A stretch of DNA of 64,000 bases, from positions 5,249,501-5,313,500 of the forward strand of contig NC_092668.1 in assembly GCF_032118995.1 (NCBI RefSeq). Reading direction: 5' to 3'. The notes below the pieces were generated by a model. The model was not told the origin of the DNA. It worked only from the letters and a program-made list of their open reading frames with translations, and did no database searches. The stretch's first letter is position 1; each line of letters opens with the position of its first letter. Shown piece after piece: positions 25,201 through 34,891 of the stretch. The DNA comes from Asterias amurensis (lineage: Eukaryota; Echinodermata; Asteroidea; Forcipulatida; Asteriidae). Both the position numbers and the translations under genes were made by a program.

Positions 25201-26006
25201 CTGGGGTGGATTTCACAAAGAGTTAAAACTAGTCTTATCTCGAGTTAGGACAAGTTAAGACCGGCTTGCATTCTTACTATCTAGCTCTCTAACTCTTTGT
25301 GAAATCAATGCCTGGTCAATTTAACTGGGCAGACGTGGGTCGGTTAAACTACCCATTCAAGTCAGGTACATTGTAAGTTAACTGGGAGGGAAACTTCCTT
25401 GGCTGTTCGCACTGGACTTAAAATGGTTAAGTAACCCATTTGGTCAGTTAGTTTACCCAAAATAAGTCCAATGCGAACATGTCTTACTCAAAGCAAAATG
25501 ACAACACAATACACACTTATAAAAGGATACGTATTCCGTTAGATGGCCGAAGATCTCATCCACCTTGCCGATCTGTTCTTTATTTTGAAGGAAGATTGGT
25601 GCGTTGAAGTATGGGATCTTATCGTTAGTTCCCTTCACCACCATGTCATCCTGACAGGGGTGCACGTATTCACCAATTTCTACAAGAAACAGACAATGGA
25701 TTATAAAACCAGGGGTGAGAGTCATTTTTAACAAAAAAAATCAGAAACTTGGGACACAAGTTTAAAGGTATATTGAAATGATGCAACTCAAAAACCTGAC
25801 TGAATATTTTACTTACCAACAACTTCATCTGGTGGTCCGTAGCTTTGTCCAAATCCCCCTCTTCCTCCTCCTCGGCCACCACGCCCCCCTCGGAAACCCC
25901 CACCCCCTCCACGACCACCGCCACCTCCCCGGTATCCATTCCCTCCCCGGTTACCTCCTCCTCCTCCTCTCCAACTGCCTCCACCTCCGCCACCTCTGTA
26001 GCTCAT
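22230..26006 (-). CDS. GAR1: GAR1, H/ACA ribonucleoprotein complex subunit 1
   Basis: Known role: core protein of H/ACA snoRNPs, with dyskerin, NHP2 and NOP10, in rRNA pseudouridylation in the nucleolus. Exons on the minus strand: 26006-25817 (ATG), 25679-25531, 24599-24540, 23208-23088, 22710-22564, 22249-22230 (TGA at 22230-22232). All have GT/AG borders and phases that join exactly: 687 nt, 228 aa (human 217). Residues 1-54 are an N-terminal Gly/Arg domain ([12 protein letters not shown]...). Residues 55-155 are the conserved core: [20 protein letters not shown] matches human [20 protein letters not shown], and [14 protein letters not shown] matches [14 protein letters not shown]. Residues 160-228 are the C-terminal Gly/Arg domain, ending GFRGGR. 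Introns hold repeats: family A in introns 3 and 5, family C in intron 3, H in intron 2 and two SINEs in intron 4. The gene looks whole and functional. Confidence 0.97.
22336..22528. repeat. Short palindromic derivative of family A
   Basis: Two copies of the family-A right end face each other (GTCAAAGACCAGTGTTCTCA and TGAGAATACTGGTCTTTGAC), with no family-A centre. It lies in the last GAR1 intron. Confidence 0.8.
22758..22930 (+). mobile_element. tRNA-derived SINE in a GAR1 intron
   Basis: ATGGCTGAGCGGATA (A box) and GTCAGAATCCCGGTCGGGAC (B-box side) fit the same SINE type as the copy at 47.9 kb. It starts only about 50 bases from GAR1 exon 5. Confidence 0.55.
22961..23056 (+). mobile_element. 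Short tRNA-like SINE in a GAR1 intron
   Basis: GATAGCCCAATTGGTAAAGC and TTGGGTTCAAACCC, with tail CAGTAAATTTTATTTGTTCA; same family as 1584-1682. It ends about 30 bases from GAR1 exon 4. Confidence 0.5.
23284..23675. repeat. Family C palindromic repeat
   Basis: TTAA at 23280-23283 and 23676-23679. The halves are inverted copies with a central hairpin CGTCTCAGTGATCATGAGACG. The arms carry GAGGTGCTGTAGTTTTTTAG. It lies in GAR1 intron 3. Confidence 0.85.
24033..24528 (+). repeat. Family A copy with internal 78-bp duplication
   Basis: Left TTAA at 24029-24032. The segment TTCTCACTAAAATA...GAAGCCCTTCT is present twice (about 24189-24268 and 24269-24340). It lies in GAR1 intron 3, just before exon 3. 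Confidence 0.85.
25203..25315. repeat. Palindromic repeat H in GAR1 intron 2
   Basis: GGGGTGGATTTCACAAAGAG and CTAACTCTTTGTGAAATCAA. This is the one H copy not inside family A. Confidence 0.8.
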
Positions 26007-26477
26007 CTCTGCTGTATTTAATCTGTGGGAAAATAGTTATTTTGCGTTATGATAAAGCTGATCAAAACTTCATTGTTCTGTATCTATATCTGTATAGTTG
26101 AGCCGACAAAAAATGTAAAAAGACACATCACACCGGCCTAAAAAATGCGCAATGTGTGGATGGAATGCCTTAATTTTTGAAGTGTTTAGTTAATAAATAG
26201 TGAGAGTGTCTTTTTCACTCATTTTACAAAACATGCACAAAGGGAAAGGGATAGGCATACGCCTATCTCAACATCAAAATTCAAATTGAGCTGTAGAAAA
26301 TATTATTTCTTTTCGAATAATTGATTTTGAAAGTGGTGGCGTGATACTGAAACCTTTCCCGAGTGTGTGTGTGTACGACTTGGAGTTGGTTTGTGTTCGA
26401 GATGGTGGGCTAACGAGTGACGAGTTGATCAATTAGTGTTCGTATGAGCATTGCTTATGTCTTTATGACAATGTATG

Positions 26478-26573
26478 ACAATGAGTCAACTCGGTCCCAT
26501 GTCAACTCGGTCCCATGTCAAGTCGGTCCCAACCAAGTCAAGTCGGTCCCAAGTCAACTCAGTCCGTATGGTT
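26478..26573 (-). repeat. 16-bp minisatellite, short inverted array
   Basis: About five units of GTCAACTCGGTCCCAA type (16 bp, one unit of 20), the reverse complement of the 30.4-kb array. It lies between the GAR1 start and the THAP gene. Confidence 0.85.
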
Positions 26574-27736
26574 GACGGGTTGAAACAGGATGAGTGTGTG
26601 TGTGCACGGCGATCTTTCTGGGTATATATTCAAATTCGATGCCTTCATCACCGCAGGGGGCGAGGTAATTTTCCGAGGGCTGATTTTATTTTTTCGCTTT
26701 GGTTTTAGCTGCTGATTTTTTCTTTCTTGTTAGTAACTAAGCCGCCACTCTGGAATTCGAAGTTTAAAGGGGAAAGTTAAATATAATATTGTTTTAATTA
26801 AACTCCATGAAATACATTTAAAAAAAAAAGTAAATAATCATCTTGCATATTGTATCACCCCTGCGGTATAATAGAATCGTCCAAGTGCGTCGAAAGACAA
26901 CATAGCGGATATTACCGTTCGTTACTAAATTCGGGTAACACTTTTTTTTACAATTAAAAATACAATTTTTTCAACAGTTTGAAAATGATTTGGGATTTGG
27001 GTGCATATGACTGAGTACTATATTATGACTCTTTTGTAGTCTTCTTGTGCATATTTTTAACAGTTGACTTATGTTAAATAGTGCATTTAAAAATTGTTGT
27101 CATGAGTTGTCGTGAGGGGTCGTGAGTTGTCAGTATTGTAACGCAGGATGTCTTACAGTATTTAGTGCGACCCCCCCCCCCCCCCTTCATCATGCATTCA
27201 TGTTCATTCAATCAACAACAATCAATTACATCTACATGTTCAAAATAGCAACAACTGACACAAAAATAACGCCAATAATAATTAATAGACACAATATTTG
27301 TTATGGCCACATAAAAGAGGAAAACACAAGGCATGTCATCAATCATTAATAGGATTGTGGCAGTAATTATTTTCCTGAAAATAAAGCAAAACGTTTTGTT
27401 TGTTAAATTTCACATACCGATCCACGCGTTGGAGAAAGACCAAACCACACGTGTTGTAGTAGATGTACTGTACCCCGACTCTACTAGGCTTTTAGTGATA
27501 CATATTGTGGAAGGGCAACCAGGCTACTTTTCTTTCTTCAACTCATGGTGGCGCTATTTCAAGGATCTTTTCGCAAAAAATATGACCACACAATGCATCC
27601 TGGGATTGTTAGCGAACAGGGAAGGTCGAGCCGCGCGGTGGCGCACTCCCCCAGTTATCTCTCCAAGTGTTCGGTCGATCTCCGAAGATCGAGCGGCGAT
27701 ACGATTTTGTAAAACAGCTGAAGTTTTGTCGCCAAA

Positions 27737-30436
27737 ATGTCACATCAATGTGCCGTGTATGGCTGCTCAAACGACCGTCGTTATCCAGAAAGGTTAGTAA
27801 TTATATAACAAATATTCAAGTTAGCGTAGATGTATCCGGCAGGATATTTTGCTGACTGAACCAATGGAGATGGAGAATTAAACCAGAAATAGAAAGAAAA
27901 GAAAAACAAATTCCAAAATTGTGCTGTGCTCTTTCATGATTCAATTCAATTCGATTCAATTCAATGAGTCTTTCCTTTTTTTTTATCTGTCACTCTGCTC
28001 TGTGACTGTGTGTGTGAGTGTGTCCTCCTGTGTTGTGTATTCTCCGTGGTGTGACGGTTCACACCACCACACTACACTCACTCACATGCAGAAGTCCTGA
28101 CTTCGTCTCTTGTCTTGGTGTATGATTGATATAATTTAATAAAGCAACAAAGTGAAAGTTTCCCCAGCAAACAAAAACGCCCCCTGACCGGCTCGCCCCC
28201 CCCCCCTACCCTGCCCTGGCAGACTTTCGCCCTGGCCTAGCCCTAGCAAAGTCGCCCCCTGAAAAAAAAAACCCTGACAGTGTCGCCCCCTAGTGAAGAT
28301 GCCCCCTGAAACTTGACATAATGTCTCCCCCCCCCCCCCCCTTACAGAACGATTTAGTCCAACTTGGCCGTGACTCAGCAGGTCGTCAATCCACTGTTCC
28401 CTGTACTGGTACCCGCTGTTACAGTGCTTGGTGACCAATACAAAGCGTTGAACACATTGAGAAGTCAAAAAACGTGTGGTGTGAGAGGAAAACAGTGCAA
28501 GTACCGAGTAGAAAATTAAAATTTTTTGAAGACGTTTCTTAATTTAACTCAACAAAAAGGCAATACTTGAATACCGGTACAAGCATTATGAATGTTTATA
28601 TTTGACTTGAGTGTATGTATGGGGAAAGTTTTGGTTACAGTTAGTACTTGCAAAGGAAATTGAAGTTTTTGTGCCAAAAGATCATAAATGTTCACCCATC
28701 AACAATGATTTTGAAAACTTACAGCCTTGAGGGGGCCCAAAATTACGTATCACGGGGGAGCCTCGTTTCTAGAAGTAATGGTGGACGTAGACGTCTAGAC
28801 ATAATGAGAGCAATCCTCGCGCAAACTTGATGGTCTGTTGTAAATTTTGCAGGCAAGTTTAAACCTGCACACCAGATTTTCCCTGAAACTTCAAGCCTAG
28901 GAGTTGCCCAATTGGTGACCCTTATTTCATTTTCATATTTCAGGATGAAGGTGATGCCCCACGTGTATCAACATATGGGTCAGACTGATCGAGTCAAGTT
29001 TTATAGATGTAAGCTTCAGTTTTATTCAAAGTGGACAAGACTTATCAAGAGGTAGGCTGATTTGAAAGTCAAAATGTATTATGAAAATGTTTAATTATTT
29101 TTCCTTTAAAGTTTTGTTTATATTCGTTTTATGCAAGTTGCCAAACACAAAGCTTAAAGGCGTGGCTACAAATCAACATTTTGTTCTAGGAGCCGTTGCC
29201 AGCTACTCCTAGGGCTGAAACAAATCCCCTTTACAGTCCATTCGGATGTATGTTGGCTGGGGTATCATCCATCAGAAGGCTGGCTGGTAGAGCAGAAAGC
29301 ACTACATGTACCTCCTGAACTTTATGAAGCAATCGTGGTTAATATGATAATGTCTTGCTTTTAAAGGACGCAAGTGTCACGACCGGGACTGGAACCTACA
29401 CTCTGCTGATCAGAAACACCAGAGCTTGAATCGGGTATTCTTAACCTTTAGGCAGTGCGGGCCACAATTGTAAAAATCACTATGTGCAGTAGGTATGTTT
29501 ACATAGCAGTGTTTTAAGTGTAACTTTTTCACATTTGGTTTCCTTATTTCTCTTTTTTATAACAGACAAGACTTCAAAGTAAATAAAAACACTGTAGTTT
29601 GCAGTAATCACTTCAAGTATGGGCAACCCCGACTATGCGAACAACACCCAACAGAATACCTCAGAGGTTGTAACACCACTACCACTAGGTCTACTAGACA
29701 TGCTAGACGTCCCTCATCCAAGATAAGAAAAAACCCATCGCTCAATTCTGCACCCCCAAGGACGGATCCTTGCGGCGAATCCGGCAATGTGAACGCAAAA
29801 CCTTCTCCGCTAGGGATGTGTAAAGCTGGCTTCCAACATGATCATAGTATGTATGTCAGTCATGTCAGTAGTGATGGTGGTCAATCATGTCAAAGGACAG
29901 GTCTAGTTCAAGGCCCATGTGCTGACTGTGAATCAGCCCTTCAAAAGTTGAGACGTAAAAACGCAGAGTTACAAAGGGAACTTGAACACTTGAAAGAGAA
30001 ACAAAGAAGAACCAAGATGACATCACAAAAGCATAGCGGTTCAAAGTCAAAGTGCTTTAGTATTGATGACATCAAGAATAACGAACGTTTGATGAAGCTG
30101 TACACAGGATTGCAGTCGTATGAAGCGTTTATGTGTGTTTTCGACCATGTCAAATTAAAAATGGGAAGACTGCATTATTACAGCAGAAGCACATCGCATA
30201 ATACAAAATGCTGGCAAAAAACAGGTGCTGCGGAGAGAGCACTTTCAATGAAGGATGAACTCTTACTGACACTCATGAAACTTCGTCTAAACCTTGTTGA
30301 TGAAGATCTAGCATTCAGGTTCTGTGTCAGTACGTCAGTCGTTTCAAACATAATTTCAACTCTTCTCCCATTTCTTGCTAATGAGCTTAAAAGTCACCAA
30401 ACATTTGCATATGATTTCTCGTTAGGGCCGAGTTGA
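27737..30436 (+). CDS. THAP-domain protein with a DDE_Tnp_4-type helix-turn-helix; C-terminal nuclease domain absent
   Basis: Exons: 27737-27792, 28944-29051 and 29566-30436, with GT/AG borders and frames that join exactly: 1035 nt, 344 aa. Residues 1-75 form a THAP zinc finger: C5-x4-C10, W49, then C67-x2-H70 followed by F71 (VCSNHF). Residues about 75-175 are a Ser/Pro/Arg-rich linker; 178-202 form a coiled coil (KLRRKNAELQRELEHLKEK); 283-330 match the helix-turn-helix that precedes DDE_Tnp_4 nuclease domains (DELLLTLMKLRLNLVDEDLA). In the family, the catalytic domain follows directly, but here the protein stops at residue 344: the TGA is the TTGA of the first minisatellite unit (AGT TGA at 30431-30436). 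It is either a transposase truncated by the minisatellite or a domesticated DNA-binding protein. Intron 2 holds a minus-strand SINE. Exon calls are good; expression is unknown. Confidence 0.8.
29350..29448 (-). mobile_element. SINE fragment in THAP intron 2
   Basis: On the minus strand CAGCAGAGTGTAGGTTCCAG and TCCCGGTCGTGACACTTGCG match the head of the SINE at 47.9 kb (GCAGAGTGTGGGTTCGAGTC). Only the first 100 bp are present. Confidence 0.6.
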
Positions 30437-30840
30437 CTTGGGACCTAGATGATTTGGGTCGAGTTGACTGGGTATCGAGCTAACTTGGGACTGAGTTGAC
30501 TTAGGACCTAGTTGACTTTGGACTGAGTTGACTTGGGACTGAGTTGACTTGGGACTGAGTTGACTTGGGACTGAGTTGATTTAGGACCTAGTTGACTTGG
30601 GAACGAGTTGACTTGGGACTGAGATGACTTGGGACTGAGTTGACTTGGGACTGAGTTGATTTAGGACCTAGTTGACTTGGGAACGAGTTGACTTGGGACT
30701 GAGATGACTTGGGACTGAGTTGATTTAGGACCTAGTTGACTTGGGAACGAGTTGACTTGGGACTGAGATGACTTGGGACTGAGTTGACTTGGGACTGAGT
30801 TGATTTAGGACCTAGTTGACTTGGGAACGAGTTGACTGGG
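30426..30840 (+). repeat. 16-bp minisatellite GAGTTGACTTGGGACT, about 25 units
   Basis: The array starts inside the last codons of the THAP reading frame. From 30606 onward, variant monomers (GAGATGA..., GAGTTGATTTAGGACC, TAGTTGACTTGGGAAC) recur in the same order with periods of 80, 64 and 80 bp. This higher-order structure points to recent block amplification. Confidence 0.92.
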
Positions 30841-30867
30841 GATCACCAGATTTGCGAATTACCAGAG

Positions 30868-30941
30868 AAAGCTTCCCTTGAAATATTACTTACTGAGGTG
30901 CTGTAGTTTCTGAGAAATGAGTAAAACAATGTCACAAAAAC
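30868..30941 (+). repeat. Family C fragment
   Basis: AGAAAGCTTCCCTTGAAATA and GAGGTGCTGTAGTTTCTGAG; it lies between the minisatellite and a family-A copy. Confidence 0.7.
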
Positions 30942-31257
30942 TGGAGAGCTGTTGAATTTGATACTATAAAACATTGTGAGAAACGGCTCCCTCTGAAGTT
31001 ACGTAGTTTTCGAGAAAGAAGTAATTTCCATCGAATTTGATTTTGAGACCACAGACTTGGATTTTGAGGTCTCAAAATCAAGCATTTGGAAGCACACAAC
31101 TTCGGGTGACAAGGGTGTTTTTTTCTTTCATTATTATCTTGCAACTTCGACGACAAAAGCTCAAATTTTCACAGTTTTTTTTTTTGTATGCATAATGTTG
31201 AGATACACTAAGTGAGAAGACTGGTCTATTGACAATTACCAATAGTGTCCAGTGTAT
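30942..31257 (+). repeat. Family A copy, left end lost
   Basis: Begins at GGAGAGCTGTTGAATTTG, directly after a family-C fragment; right TTAA at 31258-31261. Confidence 0.85.
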
Positions 31258-31295
31258 TTAAAGGGCAAGGGCACCAAGACATTTTCTCCTTTGTT

Positions 31296-31661
31296 ATAGG
31301 GAAGGTACACGTTTGGTAATTACTCAAAACAAATATTAACTTAAAAACTGACTTGGTAACGAGCATTGGAGAGCTGTTGATAGTATAAGACATTGTGGGA
31401 AAACGACTCCCTCTGAAGTAACGTAGTTTTTGGGAAAGAGGTAATTTCTCACTAAAATAATAAAAGACTTCTAAGTAGAAGTCTTCCTATTTGAAAGCAC
31501 ACAAATTCGTCCAACAAGGGTGTTTTTTCTTTCATTTTTTTATCGCAACTTCTATTACCGATTGCGCCCAAATTTTCACAGGCTTGTTATTTTCTGCACA
31601 TGATGGGATACACAAAGTGAAAAGACTCGTCTTGGACAATTACCAAACGTGTACCTTCCCT
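31296..31661 (+). repeat. Family A body with different termini (A')
   Basis: The body is like family A, but the ends are AGGGAAGGTACACGTTTGGT and ACCAAACGTGTACCTTCCCT instead of AGGCAGTGGACACTATTGG. Right TTAA at 31662-31665. Traces of A' ends are also seen at 24000-24032. Confidence 0.85.
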
Positions 31662-32299
31662 TTAAAGGGCACCCTGTGAGGAAATTTTAAATTTCTCCTT
31701 GAGCATTTCAAGGGCACCAAGGCTAAAGACAGGGCGCATGGAGGAAATCCGTTTTGGTGCCTCCGTAAAATATCGGATGAATATGAATTGGTTTGTTTGG
31801 AAATTTCAGGGAACGATTACATCCAGTAATTTTGCATAGCAAAGTACTTAGACTGAACAGATTATGTGCAGATTGAATTCCAACATTGAGTAGCAGATGA
31901 TGATCTTTGAGTAGCATGCAACTGATACAATTTGTGTAGCATTTTGCTCTGCTGCACAAGGGAAACCCTTCACTGAATTTGTGTTTACTTTACGTTCATG
32001 AAAAGACATTCATAAATAACTCGGACAGTTTCGGTGGAGAGCGTGTCACGTGGGTGTGTATAAACCTTTGTTTATGACCAGTAAAAAGTGTTGAAACATA
32101 GGCGTGACACACAAACTTGCACCTGTTCATATAAGGCAGTTTCTTCATTCTGCAACGACCACGACAGTCGTGCCCATCACGCGATACCCCCGACACGCAC
32201 AGCATTCCCTTATAAAGAGTTGTTTACCCGAGGGCGGCGGAGGGCCTAACCATTTCATAGCTGGAGTGGTGTTGTGTTGAAAGAAATCATTGAACAATT

Positions 32300-32552
32300 A
32301 TAATGTTTGCATTTATTTTACTATTTTACCAAAAGTGTTGATGTTTTTTGACCAAGAAGGTACCGGTATTTATGAATGGGAATCGTAGCGTGTTGAATCG
32401 ATTTTCAATTCCGGTAGTGGTTTAAACCCGCCGAGGCCATGGTTCTTGATTTATTTACCTCGACTTCCTCTCGGTAAATTTTTCAAGAACCAGGCCTCGT
32501 TGGGATTAAACCATTAGTTGAAAACCTCTTCATCACACATTGATTCCCTTTT
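32300..32552. repeat. Family D palindromic repeat, copy 1
   Basis: Arms contain GTTGATGTTTTTTGACCAAG and the inverted pair GGTTCTTGA...TCAAGAACC around 32440-32500. It matches 39275-39515. Confidence 0.75.
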
Positions 32553-33385
32553 TATTACATTCCTAAAGCCATTACATGTACATCAATAATTAATTGTAAA
32601 ATATGTTTTTAAATGAAATAATAAAACATCCACACATAGACAAAAGTTAACCTTTTCCTCAGAATATTTTATTTCATCCCAATTTACCAAGCAGTTTCTG
32701 TTTTTATACATTTGCTATTAAAGATTAAAACAAACAAAATAAGATTCATCAAACATGAGTTCACTGTGTCTGCAAAGAGAAAGAGCAACCATTTTGCTGA
32801 ACCATTCTTTTTAGTTCCTAACTTTGAACGATCTTTCTCTCTTGATGTTTTAAACTTAATACTTAAGTCACTGTTCCATTATTGTTAATGTAAAGCTTAT
32901 TTAGATTAAACTATCAGGAAAGATACAACAAAAAACACCTTTCGTTTGAAAGTTCCATGAATGCCGGCACTTTTTGACGAAAAAAACAGGAAAGAAATGT
33001 CTTTGTATTTTCATCAAGATTGTTGCGTCCATCAATGTTTTGTAACGGGTACCATTCACATCTCTGGCCACAGCTATGCACAAACGGACACCACAGAAAT
33101 TTGAACCACCCTAAATCGCCTTTAGGACAGCTTTGGGGAATCATGAGGAATAAACCAATGGGGAAAATTATATGAAGTTGGTAAATAAAAAAAAATTAAA
33201 CAACCTCGATTAAAATCTTAATTATGTACAAAGAAGTCAACAGGGAAGTAACATTGATAACTGGCTTTAGTACAAATATCTTAAACACTTATGGTTTCTT
33301 ATAACAATATTTACAACTCCCGAGAAGGCACTTGTTCGTCAGTCAGGAGGAAGTGCACTGATGATGGACAATTGGATCTTCTTAA

Positions 33386-33768
33386 AGGAACACGTTGCCT
33401 TGGATCGGTCGAGTTGGTCTTTGAAAAGCGTTTGTAACCGTTTTTAATAAAATGCATATGGGTAGAAAGATGTTGTAAAAGTAGAATACAATGATCCACA
33501 CAAACACGCCTCGAAATTGCACGGTTTTCCTTTTACCTCGTCGACTACCACGGGCGGCCATTTATGGGAGTCAAATTTTTGACTCCCATAAATGGCCGAC
33601 CGTGTTAGTTCGCAAAGTAAAAGGAAAACCACGCAATTTCGAGGCAAATTTGTGTGGATCATTGAATTCTACTTTTAAAACATCTTTCCAACCATATGCA
33701 TTTTATAACAAACGGTTACAAACGCTTTTTATAGACCAACTCGTCCAATCCAAGGCAACGTGTTCCTT
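33386..33768. repeat. Family B palindromic MITE, copy 2
   Basis: TTAA at 33382-33385 and 33769-33772. Centre GGGAGTCAAATTTTTGACTC, part of an almost perfect hairpin. Confidence 0.93.
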
Positions 33769-33795
33769 TAATTATATCTTGAACACAGGCCTTAA

Positions 33796-33972
33796 AGGCA
33801 CCGGACTCTAAAGATTGCTTGAAACTTTGCATGGTGTGGATAAATAGGAAGAAACAATAAATAAATAGTAAACTTGCGGGTACAACAATGTGTAAATCTC
33901 TTTTGTGGGAGTGTTGGCTCTGAAAAGAGGCGGTGTGGTCTTGACATTTCAAACAGTATACTCTGATTGGTC
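33796..33972 (+). repeat. Family G repeat
   Basis: TTAA at 33792-33795, then AGGCACCGGACTCTAAAGAT and GAAACTTTGCATGGTGTGGA. It abuts B copy 3 at the other end. Pieces recur at 53168-53245 and 63755-63843. Confidence 0.65.
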
Positions 33973-33976
33973 TTAA

Positions 33977-34358
33977 AGGAACACGTTGCCTTGGATCGGT
34001 CGAGTTGGTCTTTGAAAATCGTTCTGTTACCGTTTGTTGTAAAACGTGTATGGTTAGAAAGATATTGTAAAAGTAGATTACAATGATCTACACAAATATG
34101 CCTCGAAATTGCGTGGTTTTCTGTTTACCCTGTCGACTAACACGGTCAGCCATTTATGGGAGTCAAAATTTTGACTCCCATAAATGGCCGACCGTGATAG
34201 TTCGCGACGTAAAAGGAAAACCGTGCAGTTTTGAGTGATACTTGTGTGGATGATTATATTCTACTTTTAAAACATCTTTCTAACCATATGCATTTCATAA
34301 TAAACGGTTTCAAACGCTTTTAATAGACCAACTCGTCGATCCAAGGCAACGTGTTCCT
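33977..34358. repeat. Family B palindromic MITE, copy 3
   Basis: TTAA at 33973-33976 and 34359-34362. The right TTAA is also the left border of a family-A copy, and the left TTAA ends a family-G fragment. Confidence 0.93.
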
Positions 34359-34362
34359 TTAA

Positions 34363-34687
34363 GGAGAATGGAGACTTGGTAACTACTGTACAAGCAATGG
34401 AGAGCTGTCGATATTATAAAACATTGTGGAAAAACGGCTCCCCCGATGTAGTTTTTGAGAAAGAGGTAATTTATTACTCAAAAATTAAAAGACTTGAGAC
34501 CTTTTTGTTGGGCACCTGAAAGCACACAACCTATGCAACAAGGGTGTTTTTACTTTCATTATTCCTTGTAACTTCAATGACCAATTGAGCCCAAACTTTC
34601 AAAGGTTTGTTATTCTATGCATATATATGTTTGGATACACCAAGTGAGAATACTGGTTTTTGACAATTACCAAATTGTCCCGTGCCT
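34363..34687 (+). repeat. Family A copy abutting family B
   Basis: It shares TTAA 34359-34362 with B copy 3; right TTAA at 34688-34691. The left end is shortened. Confidence 0.85.
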
Positions 34688-34891
34688 TTAAGAAGCACTC
34701 GATGAGGAACATTTGAATTTGCAACCGAGCTTAGCAAAGGGCACAACAGCAAAACCACATGGTACCACGGTAATTGCTGTGGGTGCCGTGGGTTAACTCA
34801 AGGCATGTGAACATCTTGATCCTTTTTACAAATCCTAGTCCCCATCTGAACCGCTACTTTCATCTCCTATCCCAATAGACAAGACAACTTG

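Noticed and set aside
28136-28468. Minus-strand Gly-rich 110-codon frame in THAP intron 1
   Set aside because: It arises from C-rich simple sequence (CGCCCCCT units) and shows no domain.
33491-33811. Plus- and minus-strand open frames of 70-106 codons within family B copies, with similar peptides in several copies
   Set aside because: They are translations of the palindromic MITE itself; both strands give the same peptides because the halves are complementary.
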